53,207 nucleotides of DNA from Gemmatimonadota bacterium. GTDB taxonomy: Bacteria; Gemmatimonadota; Gemmatimonadetes; Gemmatimonadales; Gemmatimonadaceae. Made by a program: the position numbers and the translations under genes. The notes below the pieces were generated by a model, which was not told where the DNA came from, did not search any database, and saw only the letters and a list, made by a program, of their open reading frames with translations. Positions 7,663 through 15,949 of this stretch are shown here, piece after piece (positions within the stretch are counted from its first letter, which is position 1; each line of letters starts with the position of its first letter). Where the stretch lies: NCBI GenBank assembly GCA_021298835.1, contig JAJTHG010000055.1, forward strand, positions 1 to 53,207, written 5' to 3'.

Positions 7663-8571
7663 GTGTCGTTCGCCGATTTCGCCGCCTTCCGCCGGACCCT
7701 GCCCGCGCCGCCGCCGTTGGCCCGGACCTCCCGCACGCTGCGCGGGCTGCCGTTCGCGCTCTACCACACCCCGGCGGTTCCGGATACCGTGCCCCTCGTG
7801 TGCACCAATGGCGGGCTGATCTACGACCACCGGCTGCTGTGGCCCGCGCTGTCGCCGCTCGCCGAGCGCCGGCAATTGTGGTTCTGGGACCAGCGCGGAC
7901 GCGGACGTACGCCGGCGCCCCCGGGCCTGCGGGCCGCGCGGTTCACCCACGACATCGGGGACCTCGCGGCCCTCATCGCGGCCCTCGCCGAGTCGCTCGG
8001 GTCGCCGGTGGACACGTTCGGCCATTCGTGGGGGGCCGGCATGACGCTCGCCGCCTCGGCGCAGGCGGCCGCGCAGGTGCGGCGCACGGCGCTGGCCAAC
8101 TGCGTCGGGCCGACGGGGGCCTGGCGCGCCACGCTGCTGGCCAACGCACGCCGCCGCCTCGACGACGCGCGTCGCGCGGCCTTCGACGAGGCGCTCGCGT
8201 TCCTCGACGCCGACGGGTCGATCGCGGCGCACTCCGCGTATTCGCGGGCCCTGTACCCGGCGTGGTTCTTCGACCCGACGTTCGCCGACGTCTTCCAGCC
8301 CCCCGTGGCCACGAGCGAGACCGGGGCCGTCGTCGCCACGCATCTCTACCGCGAGGGCTACGACGTGACGGCCCACGTGCGCGGCTACGACCGGCCGGCG
8401 CTCTTCGTGCACGGCGCCGACGACATCCTGCCGCCGGCCGAGTCGCAGGCGATGGCCGCGCTCGTCCGGCAGCCGCACGTGATGCTCGTCGCCGACTGCG
8501 GCCACCTGCCCTTCTGGGAGCGGCCGCGCCCGTTCTTCGAGACGGTCGAAACCTTCCTCGGTGCGCCATGA
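7663..8571 (+). CDS. alpha/beta hydrolase, proline-iminopeptidase-like
   Basis: A 302-aa cytoplasmic alpha/beta hydrolase. The oxyanion region is in LVCTNGGLIYDHRLLWP, and FWDQRGRGRT is the DxRGxG strand of iminopeptidase-like enzymes. The nucleophile elbow is FGHSWGAGM, the acid is in VHGADDILPP, and the catalytic His is in DCGHLPFWERP. All three triad positions are present. It probably cleaves a peptide, ester or lactone; the substrate is unknown. GTG 7663 has TAACTT 6 nt upstream and no leader. The stop overlaps the ATG of the next gene (ATGA), so the metalloprotease gene is translationally coupled. Confidence 0.85.
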   Translation: MSFADFAAFRRTLPAPPPLARTSRTLRGLPFALYHTPAVPDTVPLVCTNGGLIYDHRLLWPALSPLAERRQLWFWDQRGRGRTPAPPGLRAARFTHDIGDLAALIAALAESLGSPVDTFGHSWGAGMTLAASAQAAAQVRRTALANCVGPTGAWRATLLANARRRLDDARRAAFDEALAFLDADGSIAAHSAYSRALYPAWFFDPTFADVFQPPVATSETGAVVATHLYREGYDVTAHVRGYDRPALFVHGADDILPPAESQAMAALVRQPHVMLVADCGHLPFWERPRPFFETVETFLGAP

Positions 8572-9392
8572 CGCTCGGCCGACTGCTGCGGTTCCTCGCG
8601 CTGATCGCGATCCTGCTCGCGCTGCCATCGGTGCGCGCGTGGCTCCGCGGCCCCGGGATGACCATCACGCGCCGCGTGTACGGCGACTCGGTGCGCGTGG
8701 ACAGCACCGAGGGAATCCTCGTGCGCACCGGCGGGCTGCCGGACTCGGCGACGGCGGCCGCGCGCGCCGACAGCATGCGCGCGATCCTCGCCGTCGCGAC
8801 CGCCGACACGTGGATCGACGAGGTGATCGCCGCGAACGACTCGGTGCTGCGGCGGTGGCCGGTCGCGCCCTACCGCGTCGTGCGGCTCTGGCTGCAGGAC
8901 GGCCGCAGCGTCCCCAATTGGGGGGCCGGGTTCACGCGCGCGGTGCAGGAGGGCTTCGACGGCTGGTCGCACCCCGACCTGCCGGTGCGCTTCCTGTTCG
9001 TCGCCGACTCGGCCGCGGCCGACGTCCCCGTGACGTGGACGGCGACGCTCGGCGGCAACCGGCTGGGGGTGACGCGCGTGAATGCCTGGAACGACACCAT
9101 CGTCCACGGCACCATCACGGTGGCCACCGCCACCACCGACGGCCGGCCGATGACCGATGCGGAGATCCGCCGCACCGCCCTGCACGAGGCGGGACACCTC
9201 ATGGGCCTGCCGCACGCCAGCGACACGACGAGCATCATGCTGCCGCTGGCGCACGTGGACGCCCCGAGCGCGCGGGACATCGCGACGGTGGTGCTGCTCT
9301 ACCGGATGCCGTTCGGGTCGATCCGCACCGGTGGGCGGCGGCCGGTGGACGAGCGGTCGTCTCCCGAGTCGGCGCCTACCAGTTCACCGTGA
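8568..9392 (+). CDS. membrane-anchored matrixin-like zinc metalloprotease
   Basis: A 274-aa protein. An N-terminal hydrophobic segment (LLRFLALIAILLALPSVRAWL) acts as signal or anchor. The C-terminal half holds a zinc-binding HEAGHLMGLPH motif and a following Met-turn in SIMLPLAH, the HExxHxxGxxH layout of matrixin/metzincin proteases. The region before it (PYRVVRLWLQDG, GWSHPDLPVRF) resembles the N-terminal beta-sheet of that fold. The ATG overlaps the hydrolase stop. The 3' end overlaps the convergent PDZ gene by 17 nt. Predicted to cleave proteins outside the inner membrane; the target is unknown. Confidence 0.8.
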   Translation: MTLGRLLRFLALIAILLALPSVRAWLRGPGMTITRRVYGDSVRVDSTEGILVRTGGLPDSATAAARADSMRAILAVATADTWIDEVIAANDSVLRRWPVAPYRVVRLWLQDGRSVPNWGAGFTRAVQEGFDGWSHPDLPVRFLFVADSAAADVPVTWTATLGGNRLGVTRVNAWNDTIVHGTITVATATTDGRPMTDAEIRRTALHEAGHLMGLPHASDTTSIMLPLAHVDAPSARDIATVVLLYRMPFGSIRTGGRRPVDERSSPESAPTSSP

Positions 9393-10446
9393 GGACCTGC
9401 GCCTTCTTCTTCCGCACCACGGTCATCACCGCGCTCCGTTCGCCGGACGGCAGCGCGCGACGGAGGTCGCGCGGCGAGCTGACCTCCATCTCGCCGACCT
9501 TCTGCACCACGTCCGCCGCGCGCAGCCCGCCCGCGGCGGCCGGCGAGCCCTCGGCCACCGACGTCACGAACACGCCCTTCCTCACGCCCGTCAGCTCCTG
9601 CAGCTCCTCGGTCAGCGTGCCGAACTGCGCGCCGAACACGAAGACCAGTTCGCGCGTCGTCGTGAACGAGAAGCCGGGGGGCCGCGGCGGATCCGGGATG
9701 TCCGGCGCGGCCGGCAGGATCACCGCCGTCCCCCGCGCCGTGCGGTAGTCGCGCCCGCGCCGTCCGGCCTCCGCCGAGTCCATCTCGAAGACCATGTCCA
9801 CCAGCGGATTCGGCATCCCGGGGAAGAACGGCATCGGCGACGCGATCTCGCGGCAGGTCTCGCGGTCGTCGCCGGGACGTGCGGTGATCCCCACCTTCAG
9901 GTCCCGCGCCTTGCCGGCGCGGCGCACCTGCACCGCCAGGGTCGAGCCGGGACGCAGCAGCGTCTCGAAGGCGATCTGCCGGCCTGCCACCGGTTCGCCA
10001 TTGAGCATCGTGATGGTGTCGCCCACCGCGAGCCCCGCGCGCGCGGCGGGGGAGGCGGGCACCACCTCGTCCACGGCGAACGGCCCGTCGAACGTGAGCA
10101 CCGGCCCGCGGCCACGCACGATGCTCGCGCGCCGCGGCGGCGCGAACGAGATGCCGAGCCATCCCTCGGGCCGGCGTTCGCGGTACTCGCAGATCGTCGC
10201 CGTCGGGCCGTCGGCGCGCACCATCACGCGCCGCTCGACGCGCCCCTGCTGCTCACGCTGCCGGCCGCGCGCCTCCAGCTCGCGCTGCTGCGCGCGCAGC
10301 GCCTCCATCTCGCGGCGGAGCCGCGCCATCTTCTCCTCGATCTCCTCGGCGCGCGGCAGCGTGTCGCGCCCCGCCGCCTGCGCGGCGAGGGGCGGCGCCG
10401 AGGCGACGCCCAACACGAGGAACAGGGCCGTCCGGATCGTGCGCAT
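9376..10446 (-). CDS. secreted protein with two PDZ domains
   Basis: A 356-aa protein. A cleavable signal peptide (TALFLVLGVASAPPLAAQA) is followed by a charged coiled coil (EEIEEKMARLRREMEALRAQ). A first PDZ lies at about 90-190 (GWLGISFAPP, VDEVVPASPAARAGLAVGD) and a second at about 270-350 (GVFVTSVAEGSPAAAGGL). No protease domain is present, so it is a binding or scaffold protein, perhaps sensing misfolded envelope proteins. ATG 10446 has AGGAG at a good distance. It lies 8 nt after the anti-sigma-like gene, in an operon with the ECF sigma factor, which fits an envelope-stress circuit (inference). Confidence 0.82.
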   Translation of the reverse strand: MRTIRTALFLVLGVASAPPLAAQAAGRDTLPRAEEIEEKMARLRREMEALRAQQRELEARGRQREQQGRVERRVMVRADGPTATICEYRERRPEGWLGISFAPPRRASIVRGRGPVLTFDGPFAVDEVVPASPAARAGLAVGDTITMLNGEPVAGRQIAFETLLRPGSTLAVQVRRAGKARDLKVGITARPGDDRETCREIASPMPFFPGMPNPLVDMVFEMDSAEAGRRGRDYRTARGTAVILPAAPDIPDPPRPPGFSFTTTRELVFVFGAQFGTLTEELQELTGVRKGVFVTSVAEGSPAAAGGLRAADVVQKVGEMEVSSPRDLRRALPSGERSAVMTVVRKKKAQVLTVNW

Positions 10447-10454
10447 GATCACTC

Positions 10455-11201
10455 CTAGTACGCCACTCGCACGGCCACGGGCTGCGCGCCGCTGATCTGT
10501 CGGCGCGTCGCCTCGCGGGCGCCGAGCGTCGCGAGATAGTACTGGTTGATGACGGGGTCCTGCGGCGCGGCGTAGAGCGCCGCGCGCGAGGTGGCCACCA
10601 TCTGTTCGAGGGCCGCGAGGCGCGTCTGCACCTGCTGCAGGTCGCGCGTCCCGCCACCCTCGGTGGAGTCGTGTTCGGCGAGGAAGGCTGCCGCGAGCCG
10701 GTACGTGCGCTCGGCCTGCTCGAGCGCGGTCGCCGCGTCGGCTCGCGACGCGAAGGCCGGTGCCGTGTTCGCCACGGGGGTGCCGGTCGCCTCGCCGTCG
10801 GTCGCCGCGACCACCGGCCCGCCCGCCGGCTTGATGATGGGCACGCCGCTCGAGGTGCGGCCGAGGCCGAAGCCCACGGCGAGCAGCGCCACCGCGGCTG
10901 CGGCCCTGAGGCCCCACGTACGGACGCGGGAGAACGGGAGCACGACGCCGGCCGCCGGCGTCGTCACCGCCGCCGGGGCGGACGACGCGAGCCCCGCCCC
11001 TGCGAGGTGCGCCGAGAGCGAAGCCCAGGTGGTGAGCGGCGGCCCGACGCGGTCCCGCTCGGCCGCCGCGAGCGCGCGCAGGCGGCGCAGCGCGTCGAGT
11101 TCGGCACGGAGCGCCGGGTTGGCGGCGAGCAACGCCTGCTCGTCCGCCGTCGGCAGCTCGTCCACCAGGGCGGCGAGGCGTTCAGGAGGGAGCAAGGGCA
11201 T
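10455..11201 (-). CDS. putative membrane anti-sigma regulator
   Basis: A 248-aa protein. The N-terminal cytoplasmic part (PPERLAALVDELPTADEQAL, then ALRAELDALRRLRALAAAERD) resembles the helical region of anti-sigma factors but lacks the zinc HxxxCxxC motif. One TM helix (LRAAAAVALLAVGFGLG) follows, then a periplasmic region with a helical repeat (ALEQAERTYRLAAAFLAEHD, LQQVQTRLAALEQM). The start overlaps the sigma gene by 20 nt. ATG 11201 follows AGGA at 9 nt; ATG 11219 is an alternative. The position directly after an ECF sigma gene is the main evidence for its role. Confidence 0.7.
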   Translation of the reverse strand: MPLLPPERLAALVDELPTADEQALLAANPALRAELDALRRLRALAAAERDRVGPPLTTWASLSAHLAGAGLASSAPAAVTTPAAGVVLPFSRVRTWGLRAAAAVALLAVGFGLGRTSSGVPIIKPAGGPVVAATDGEATGTPVANTAPAFASRADAATALEQAERTYRLAAAFLAEHDSTEGGGTRDLQQVQTRLAALEQMVATSRAALYAAPQDPVINQYYLATLGAREATRRQISGAQPVAVRVAY

Positions 11202-11763
11202 ACGCGGAGTCCTGGGCATCGGGGCGATCGAGGAGCGGGGCCAGCCAACGGCGCAGCCGCGCGCGGGCCTTGAAGAGCTGGGACTTGGAACCACCGACGG
11301 AGATGCCCAGCTGCTGGGCGATCTCCTCGTGCGTGAATCCTTCGACGTCGTGAAGCACGAACACGGCGCGCGCGCCGGCCGGCAGGCGCTGCACCGCCTC
11401 GTCGATCGTGGCGGCGAGCATCGAGCGTTCGACCGGGACGTCCGCCGCGTCCGCGGCGGCGGAGTCCTCCTCGATGGGCGTGTGCAGCCCCTCGAGCCGC
11501 TTCATGCGCCGCAGCGCGTTCAGCGTGCGGTTGACCGCGATCCGGTGCGCCCACGTCGAGAACTGGCTCTCGCCGCGCCACGACGGAAGCGCGCGGAAGA
11601 TCTGCAGCCAGACCTCCTGCGCGACGTCCGCCGCGGCGTCCGGATCGCCGACGAGCCGCCGTACGACCGCGTCCACGTACGGCGCGTACCGCATCCACAG
11701 CGCCCGCATGGCGCGCTCGTCGCCGGCCATGGCCAGCCGGACGGTGGGCAGGTCGTCACTCAT
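11182..11763 (-). CDS. ECF (RpoE-like) sigma factor
   Basis: A 193-aa protein with sigma region 2 (ALWMRYAPYVDAVVRRLVGD, then DVAQEVWLQIFRALPSW and FSTWAHRIAVNRTLNALRR) and region 4 (AVFVLHDVEGFTHEEIAQQL, GISVGGSKSQLFKARARLRR). There is no region 1.1 or 3, as expected for group 4 sigma factors. First gene of the operon sigma, anti-sigma-like, PDZ. It diverges from the beta-lactamase-like gene. GGGAAC boxes in the 164-bp divergent region could be its own targets. Confidence 0.92.
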   Translation of the reverse strand: MSDDLPTVRLAMAGDERAMRALWMRYAPYVDAVVRRLVGDPDAAADVAQEVWLQIFRALPSWRGESQFSTWAHRIAVNRTLNALRRMKRLEGLHTPIEEDSAAADAADVPVERSMLAATIDEAVQRLPAGARAVFVLHDVEGFTHEEIAQQLGISVGGSKSQLFKARARLRRWLAPLLDRPDAQDSAYALAPS

Positions 11764-11843
11764 CTCGTGCAGTGTGTCACCTCGGGGGCGTACAGGGTTG
11801 CCCGAAGGGGGCCCGGGGCGTCCTTGACCGGCTCCCCCCGGTC

Positions 11844-11899
11844 GGGAACATTGCGAACAGCCCCTGCCCGGGAACCAAAGCAGCCGGGGAGCCGATACT
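11844..11899 (+). promoter_or_regulatory. possible ECF-type promoter boxes
   Basis: Two GGGAAC copies (11844-11849 and within 11870-11876). The second is followed 17 bp later by GATACT (11894-11899), about 28 bp before GTG 11928. This resembles ECF -35/-10 spacing, but the -10 is not diagnostic. Confidence 0.25.
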
Positions 11900-11927
11900 C
11901 AAGGAAGCCCCCTGTCCGGTCCCCTGC

Positions 11928-13382
11928 GTGCTTGCTGCCCTCACCCTCGCCCTGACGCTCCACGACGGCCTGCCGGCCACCCGGCCGGCCGAGGTCGGCA
12001 TGGCCGCGCGGCGGCTCGAGGCGATCGAGCGCGTGGTGCAGCGCGGCATCAGGGCCGGTGGATATCCCGGGGCGGCGGTGGTCGTGGGGCGGCGCGGTTA
12101 CGCCGTCTTCCAGCGCGGCTACGGCCGCCTCTCGTGGTCCGGTGACAGCCCGGCCGTCTCGCCGAACGGGACGATCTACGACCTCGCGTCGGTGTCCAAG
12201 GTCGTCGGCACGACCGCCGCCGCGATGGCGCTGTTCGACGAAGGGCGGCTCGACCTCGACGCCTCCGTGGTGCGCTACCTGCCGTCCTTCGCCGACGGCG
12301 GCCAGAAGGACCTCGTGACCGTGCGGCACCTGCTGACGCACCGCAGCGGCCTGCCCGCGGGTCGCGATCTCTGGCGCATCGCCTTCACCCCCGCCGACGC
12401 CCGCGCGGCGCTGCTGCAGACGACGCTGCGCTGCGAGCCGGGCCGCTGCTACGAGTACAGCGACCTCGGCATGGACGTCCTCGCGCTCGTGCTCGAGGAA
12501 GCAGCCGGCGAGCCGCTCGACGCCTACCTCGAGCGGAAGGTCTTCGCCCCGCTCGGCATGAACGACACCCGCTACCGGCCGGCGAACGAGCTCCGCTGGC
12601 GGATCGCCCCCACCGAGCTGACGCCGCCGCGCGGGTATCCCCTGCACGGCGAGGTGCACGACGAGAACGCGTACATCCTGGGCGGCGTGGCCGGCCATGC
12701 CGGGCTCTTCAGCACCGCGGCCGACCTCTCGGTCTTCGCGCAGATGATGCTCAACCGCGGCACGTTCGCGGGCACGCGCGTCTTCGCCGACAGCACCGTG
12801 CGCCTCTTCACCGCCCGCAGTGCGGGGACCCGCGGCCTCGGCTGGGACACCTGCGCGGGCCAGCACGGCTGCGGCGACTACCTCGGGCCCGGTGCCTTCG
12901 GGCACATCGGCTATACGGGGACATCGCTCTGGATCGATCCCGAGCGCGAGATGTTCGTGATCCTCCTGACGAACCGCGTGCACGCCGCCCGCGCCCGCCG
13001 GCCGGCCAAGGTGATCGCCGACATCCGCAACGACCTCGCCGACGCCGCCGCGTGGGCGGTCGTTGACGACCCCGAGGTCGCGGTGGCCAAGGTGGCGTTC
13101 CGCGCCGACAGCCCGAAGGGATGGAACCGGCCGTACCGCGCCGCGCGCGCGAAGGGCCGACGCGGTGCGAAGGGCCGGATCGTGACGAAGCGGTCGGCGG
13201 TCGTGAAGACGAAGCCCGCCTCGGCGAAGCCCGCCTCGGCGAAGCCCGCCTCGGCGAAGCCCGCCTCGGCGAAGGCGCGGTCGGCCGCGGCGGCAGGCAA
13301 GGCGGCCAAGTCCAGGAAAGTCCAGCGCCCCAAGGCCGCGGAATCGGCGAAGGGCGGCAGCCGCAAGTCGGCGACGCGCTGA
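11928..13382 (+). CDS. class C beta-lactamase/esterase-like serine hydrolase with basic repeat tail
   Basis: A 484-aa protein. A short hydrophobic start (LAALTLALTLHDGLPA) may be a signal peptide. The serine hydrolase domain has catalytic SVSK in DLASVSKVVG, the YxN-like Tyr in YEYSDLGMDVL, and a HIGYTGTS motif replacing KTG. Such changes are typical of EstB/PBP4* relatives that act as esterases or cell-wall amidases rather than antibiotic-degrading enzymes. From about residue 390 the protein turns into a Lys/Ala/Arg-rich tail containing four exact 5-residue repeats (KPASA). The tail resembles histone-like C-termini and could bind DNA, RNA or acidic wall polymers. GTG 11928 is the best start but is uncertain. 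Confidence 0.82.
   Translation: MLAALTLALTLHDGLPATRPAEVGMAARRLEAIERVVQRGIRAGGYPGAAVVVGRRGYAVFQRGYGRLSWSGDSPAVSPNGTIYDLASVSKVVGTTAAAMALFDEGRLDLDASVVRYLPSFADGGQKDLVTVRHLLTHRSGLPAGRDLWRIAFTPADARAALLQTTLRCEPGRCYEYSDLGMDVLALVLEEAAGEPLDAYLERKVFAPLGMNDTRYRPANELRWRIAPTELTPPRGYPLHGEVHDENAYILGGVAGHAGLFSTAADLSVFAQMMLNRGTFAGTRVFADSTVRLFTARSAGTRGLGWDTCAGQHGCGDYLGPGAFGHIGYTGTSLWIDPEREMFVILLTNRVHAARARRPAKVIADIRNDLADAAAWAVVDDPEVAVAKVAFRADSPKGWNRPYRAARAKGRRGAKGRIVTKRSAVVKTKPASAKPASAKPASAKPASAKARSAAAAGKAAKSRKVQRPKAAESAKGGSRKSATR
13212..13271 (+). repeat. four tandem 15-bp units inside the beta-lactamase-like gene
   Basis: The unit AAGCCCGCCTCGGCG is repeated four times without mismatch and encodes KPASA. It lies in the low-complexity tail, so copy-number change would only lengthen or shorten the tail. 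Confidence 0.95.
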
Positions 13383-13398
13383 CGGCGACGCGCTGACG
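13371..13398 (+). repeat. 14-bp duplication across a stop codon
   Basis: GCGACGCGCTGACG occurs twice in tandem. The first copy contains the TGA of the beta-lactamase-like gene and the second copy lies just beyond it. Confidence 0.9.
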
Positions 13399-13436
13399 GC
13401 GGTCATTCGAGGCGTCGCGGAATCGCGATTCCCGAC

Positions 13437-13442
13437 TAGATT
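13437..13442 (+). promoter_or_regulatory. -10 element of the SufT-like gene
   Basis: TAGATT, 8 nt upstream of ATG 13451. Confidence 0.45.
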
Positions 13443-13450
13443 GTGCGGTT

Positions 13451-13810
13451 ATGGACACCCCGCCCTCCGTCGAGGCGCCAGCCGAGCCCGCCGCCCCTGC
13501 GGCGGAGGGTGCCGGCCTCACGGCCGATCAGGTCAAGCTCGCGCTCCGCAAGGTGAAGGATCCGGAGCTCAACCTGAACATCGTGGACCTCGGCCTGATC
13601 TACGACATCAAGGTCGAGGCCGGCAACGTTGCGGTGGACATGTCGCTCACCTCGCCCGGCTGTCCGAGCGGCCCGGAGATCATGGGCCACGCCGACACCG
13701 CGATCCGCAACGTGCCCGGCGTCGGCACGGTCGCGGTCAACCTGGTCTGGTCGCCGCCGTGGAGCCCCGAGCGCATCGAGCCGCGCATCCGCGCGTACCT
13801 CGGCTTCTGA
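13451..13810 (+). CDS. MIP18/DUF59-family Fe-S maturation protein, SufT-like
   Basis: A 119-aa protein. After a Pro/Ala-rich N-terminus, the MIP18 fold is clear: VKLALRKVKDPELNLNIVDL, GLIYDIKVE, and the conserved Cys motif SLTSPGCPSGPEI, followed by VNLVWSPPWSPERI. The family (SufT, PaaD, eukaryotic CIA2) helps deliver Fe-S clusters to target proteins. In many genomes sufT lies within the suf operon; here it stands alone, 25 kb from sufBCDUS. The promoter is start-proximal. It converges with the ribonuclease D gene. Confidence 0.88.
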   Translation: MDTPPSVEAPAEPAAPAAEGAGLTADQVKLALRKVKDPELNLNIVDLGLIYDIKVEAGNVAVDMSLTSPGCPSGPEIMGHADTAIRNVPGVGTVAVNLVWSPPWSPERIEPRIRAYLGF

Positions 13811-13858
13811 CGGTCGGCACGTCACGCCGCACCGGCGACTGAGGCCCCGGTCGGCGGG

Positions 13859-15031
13859 TCAATCGCGGTAGGGACTGTCCTCGACCGGCGCCGGCGCGAA
13901 GGCCGCCATCGCCTTCACGAAGTCTTCCCCCATCAGCTCGACCTGCCAGCGGCGCAGTTCCGGGATCTCCGCGAGCTCGGCCACCTCGCGCGGCAGCCGG
14001 CGCGCCACCGTCTCGAGCCGCTCGCGCGAGCACAGCACGCCGGGGTCGAGCGCGAGCTTGGTCGCCCACTGGTCGCGGACCGCCTTGAGCTGACCGACCT
14101 TGTGGTCGAAGTCCGGGTCGCGGGTGAAGCGCGGCCCCTTGGGGAAGCGCGGCAGGTCCGATTCGGGCAGCGCGTCCGCGCGGTGCAGCAGCTCGAGCAG
14201 GTCGCCCGCGTGGCGCTCGAAGAGCCCGCGCGGCATTCCCTTCACCGCGCCCAGGGTCTGGCGCGTCGGCTCCGGCACCTTCGCGACCTCCAGCAGCACG
14301 TCGTTGCCGAGCACGCGGAAGGTCGAGCGGTCGAGTTCCTTCGCCTTGGCGTCGCGCCACGGCAGCAGCTCGCGCAGCCGCGCGAGCTCGCGCCGCGACA
14401 GGTCGCGCGCCCCCTTCACGCGCAGAAACGCGGTCGCCGGGTCCTCGGGCGGCCACCGCGTGCCCTCAAGGCGGGCGAACTCCTCGCGCGCCCACGCGAG
14501 GCGCTCGGTCGCGACGAGCCGTTCGGCCAGGCGGTCGCGCAGCTCCGGCAGCCACGCCGTGTCCTGCACGGCGTACGCGAGCATGTCGTCGGTCAGCGGG
14601 CGCATGGACCAGTCGGCCCGCTGGTGCTTCTTGTCGAGCACCACGCCGAAGTGCTGCTCGAGCAGCGCCGCCAGTCCGAAGGCCTTGATCCCCAGCAACT
14701 GCGCGGCGATGCGCGTGTCGAAGATGCGCTGCACACGCCACCCGTAGTCCTGGTGCAGCAGTCGCAGGTCGTAGTCGGCGTCGTGGAAGATCACCTCGAC
14801 GTCCGGCGACTCGAGGAGCGCCCCCAGGGGCGAGAGCGGCCCGAGCGGGATCGGGTCGAGGATCGCGTGCCGACCTTCGACGGTGAGCTGCAGCAGGTAG
14901 ATGCGATCGACGAAGCGGTGGAAGCTCGCCCCTTCGGTGTCGATCGCGAGCGTCGAGACGCGACCCAGCCCGCCGAGCCAGGTGTGGGCGCGGTCGGGGT
15001 GGTCGAAGTAGTCGAAGGCGGGCGCGGGCAC
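13859..15031 (-). CDS. rnd: ribonuclease D-type 3'-5' exonuclease
   Basis: A 390-aa protein. The N-terminal DEDD exonuclease domain has Asp31-Thr-Glu33 (AIDTEGASFHRF), the second motif FHDADYDLRLL (Asp88), and the third motif with Tyr153 and Asp157 (YAVQDTAWLPEL). All four metal ligands and the tyrosine are present. An HRDC domain follows at about 212-290 (ELARLRELLPWRDAKAKELD), then a second helical region as in RNase D. It trims tRNA and other structured RNA 3' ends. GTG 15031 is preceded at 6 nt by TAGCTT, so the mRNA is probably leaderless. Confidence 0.9.
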   Translation of the reverse strand: MPAPAFDYFDHPDRAHTWLGGLGRVSTLAIDTEGASFHRFVDRIYLLQLTVEGRHAILDPIPLGPLSPLGALLESPDVEVIFHDADYDLRLLHQDYGWRVQRIFDTRIAAQLLGIKAFGLAALLEQHFGVVLDKKHQRADWSMRPLTDDMLAYAVQDTAWLPELRDRLAERLVATERLAWAREEFARLEGTRWPPEDPATAFLRVKGARDLSRRELARLRELLPWRDAKAKELDRSTFRVLGNDVLLEVAKVPEPTRQTLGAVKGMPRGLFERHAGDLLELLHRADALPESDLPRFPKGPRFTRDPDFDHKVGQLKAVRDQWATKLALDPGVLCSRERLETVARRLPREVAELAEIPELRRWQVELMGEDFVKAMAAFAPAPVEDSPYRD

Positions 15032-15037
15032 AGGGGC

Positions 15038-15043
15038 AAGCTA
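15038..15043 (-). promoter_or_regulatory. -10 element of the ribonuclease D gene
   Basis: TAGCTT on the minus strand, 6 nt before GTG 15031. Confidence 0.5.
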
Positions 15044-15117
15044 ACGACGCGACGGCACCGACGGCTGACGCGCGTCACCCTTGGCGAACCCGGCCGATGG
15101 CGCCATCCTCAGGTACC

Positions 15118-15915
15118 ATGACGATGCCGCCCTACGTCGCCACTGTCCCCCTCGCCCACGACGACGTCGGGCAGGGTCCGACAGTGCTCCTGCTGCACCC
15201 GTTCCCGCTCAATCGCCTGTTCTGGCGCCCGATGGTGCAGCGGCTCGGCGGGGCGCTGCGCACCATCGCACCGGACTACCGCGGCTTCGGCGATTCGCCG
15301 GCGCAGCCCCCGTTCACCATCAACGCCTACGGGCAGGACGTTGCGGCGCTGCTCGACGGGCTCGGGACCGGGCCGGTCGTCGTCTGCGGCGTCTCGATGG
15401 GCGGCTACGTCGCCCTCGAGCTCTGGCGCCGGCGCCCCGACCTCGTACGCGGCCTCGTGCTCGCCCACACGCGGGCCGAGGCGGACGGCGAGGCGCAGGC
15501 CGAGGCGCGCCGCGCGAACATCGCACGCGTGCGGGACGAGGGCCCGGCGGCGCTCGTCGGGCGCATGTTCGAGGGAATGCTCGGCGCGACCACGCATGCC
15601 ACGCGGCCCGCCGTGGTCGAGCTCGTGCGATCGGGGATGACCCATGCCCCGCGGCAGGGGACGCTCGGGGCCCTCGAGGCGCTGCTCGCGCGCGCCGACT
15701 CGAGGCCGACGCTGCCCACGATCACCGTGCCGACGGTCGTCGTCAGCGGGGACGAGGATGTGCTCACGCCCCCGCCCCTGCAGGACGTGATCGCCGCCGG
15801 CATCCGCGGCGCGCGGCGCGCGGTCATCCCGCAGGTCGGCCACCTCGGCCCGATCGAGGATCCGGTGCGCTTCGCCGGCCTGCTGCGCGCCTTCGTCGAG
15901 CCGATGCCGCGCTGA
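15118..15915 (+). CDS. alpha/beta hydrolase
   Basis: A 265-aa hydrolase of the 3-oxoadipate enol-lactonase/esterase type. LLLHPFPLNRLFWRPM carries the oxyanion His-Pro. YRGFGDSP is the strand-4 turn, the nucleophile elbow is CGVSMGGYVALE, the acid Asp is in VSGDEDVLTPP, and the catalytic His is in VGHLGPIEDP. The triad is intact. ATG 15118 was preferred to 15097 because the family start follows it closely. No signal peptide. It diverges from rnd; the substrate is unknown. Confidence 0.85.
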   Translation: MTMPPYVATVPLAHDDVGQGPTVLLLHPFPLNRLFWRPMVQRLGGALRTIAPDYRGFGDSPAQPPFTINAYGQDVAALLDGLGTGPVVVCGVSMGGYVALELWRRRPDLVRGLVLAHTRAEADGEAQAEARRANIARVRDEGPAALVGRMFEGMLGATTHATRPAVVELVRSGMTHAPRQGTLGALEALLARADSRPTLPTITVPTVVVSGDEDVLTPPPLQDVIAAGIRGARRAVIPQVGHLGPIEDPVRFAGLLRAFVEPMPR

Positions 15916-15937
15916 CGCGACCGTCGGCCGCACCGGT

Positions 15938-15943
15938 TACGTT
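15938..15943 (+). promoter_or_regulatory. -10 element of the ICMT-like gene
   Basis: TACGTT, 6 nt upstream of GTG 15950. Confidence 0.45.
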
Positions 15944-15949
15944 TGTCGC

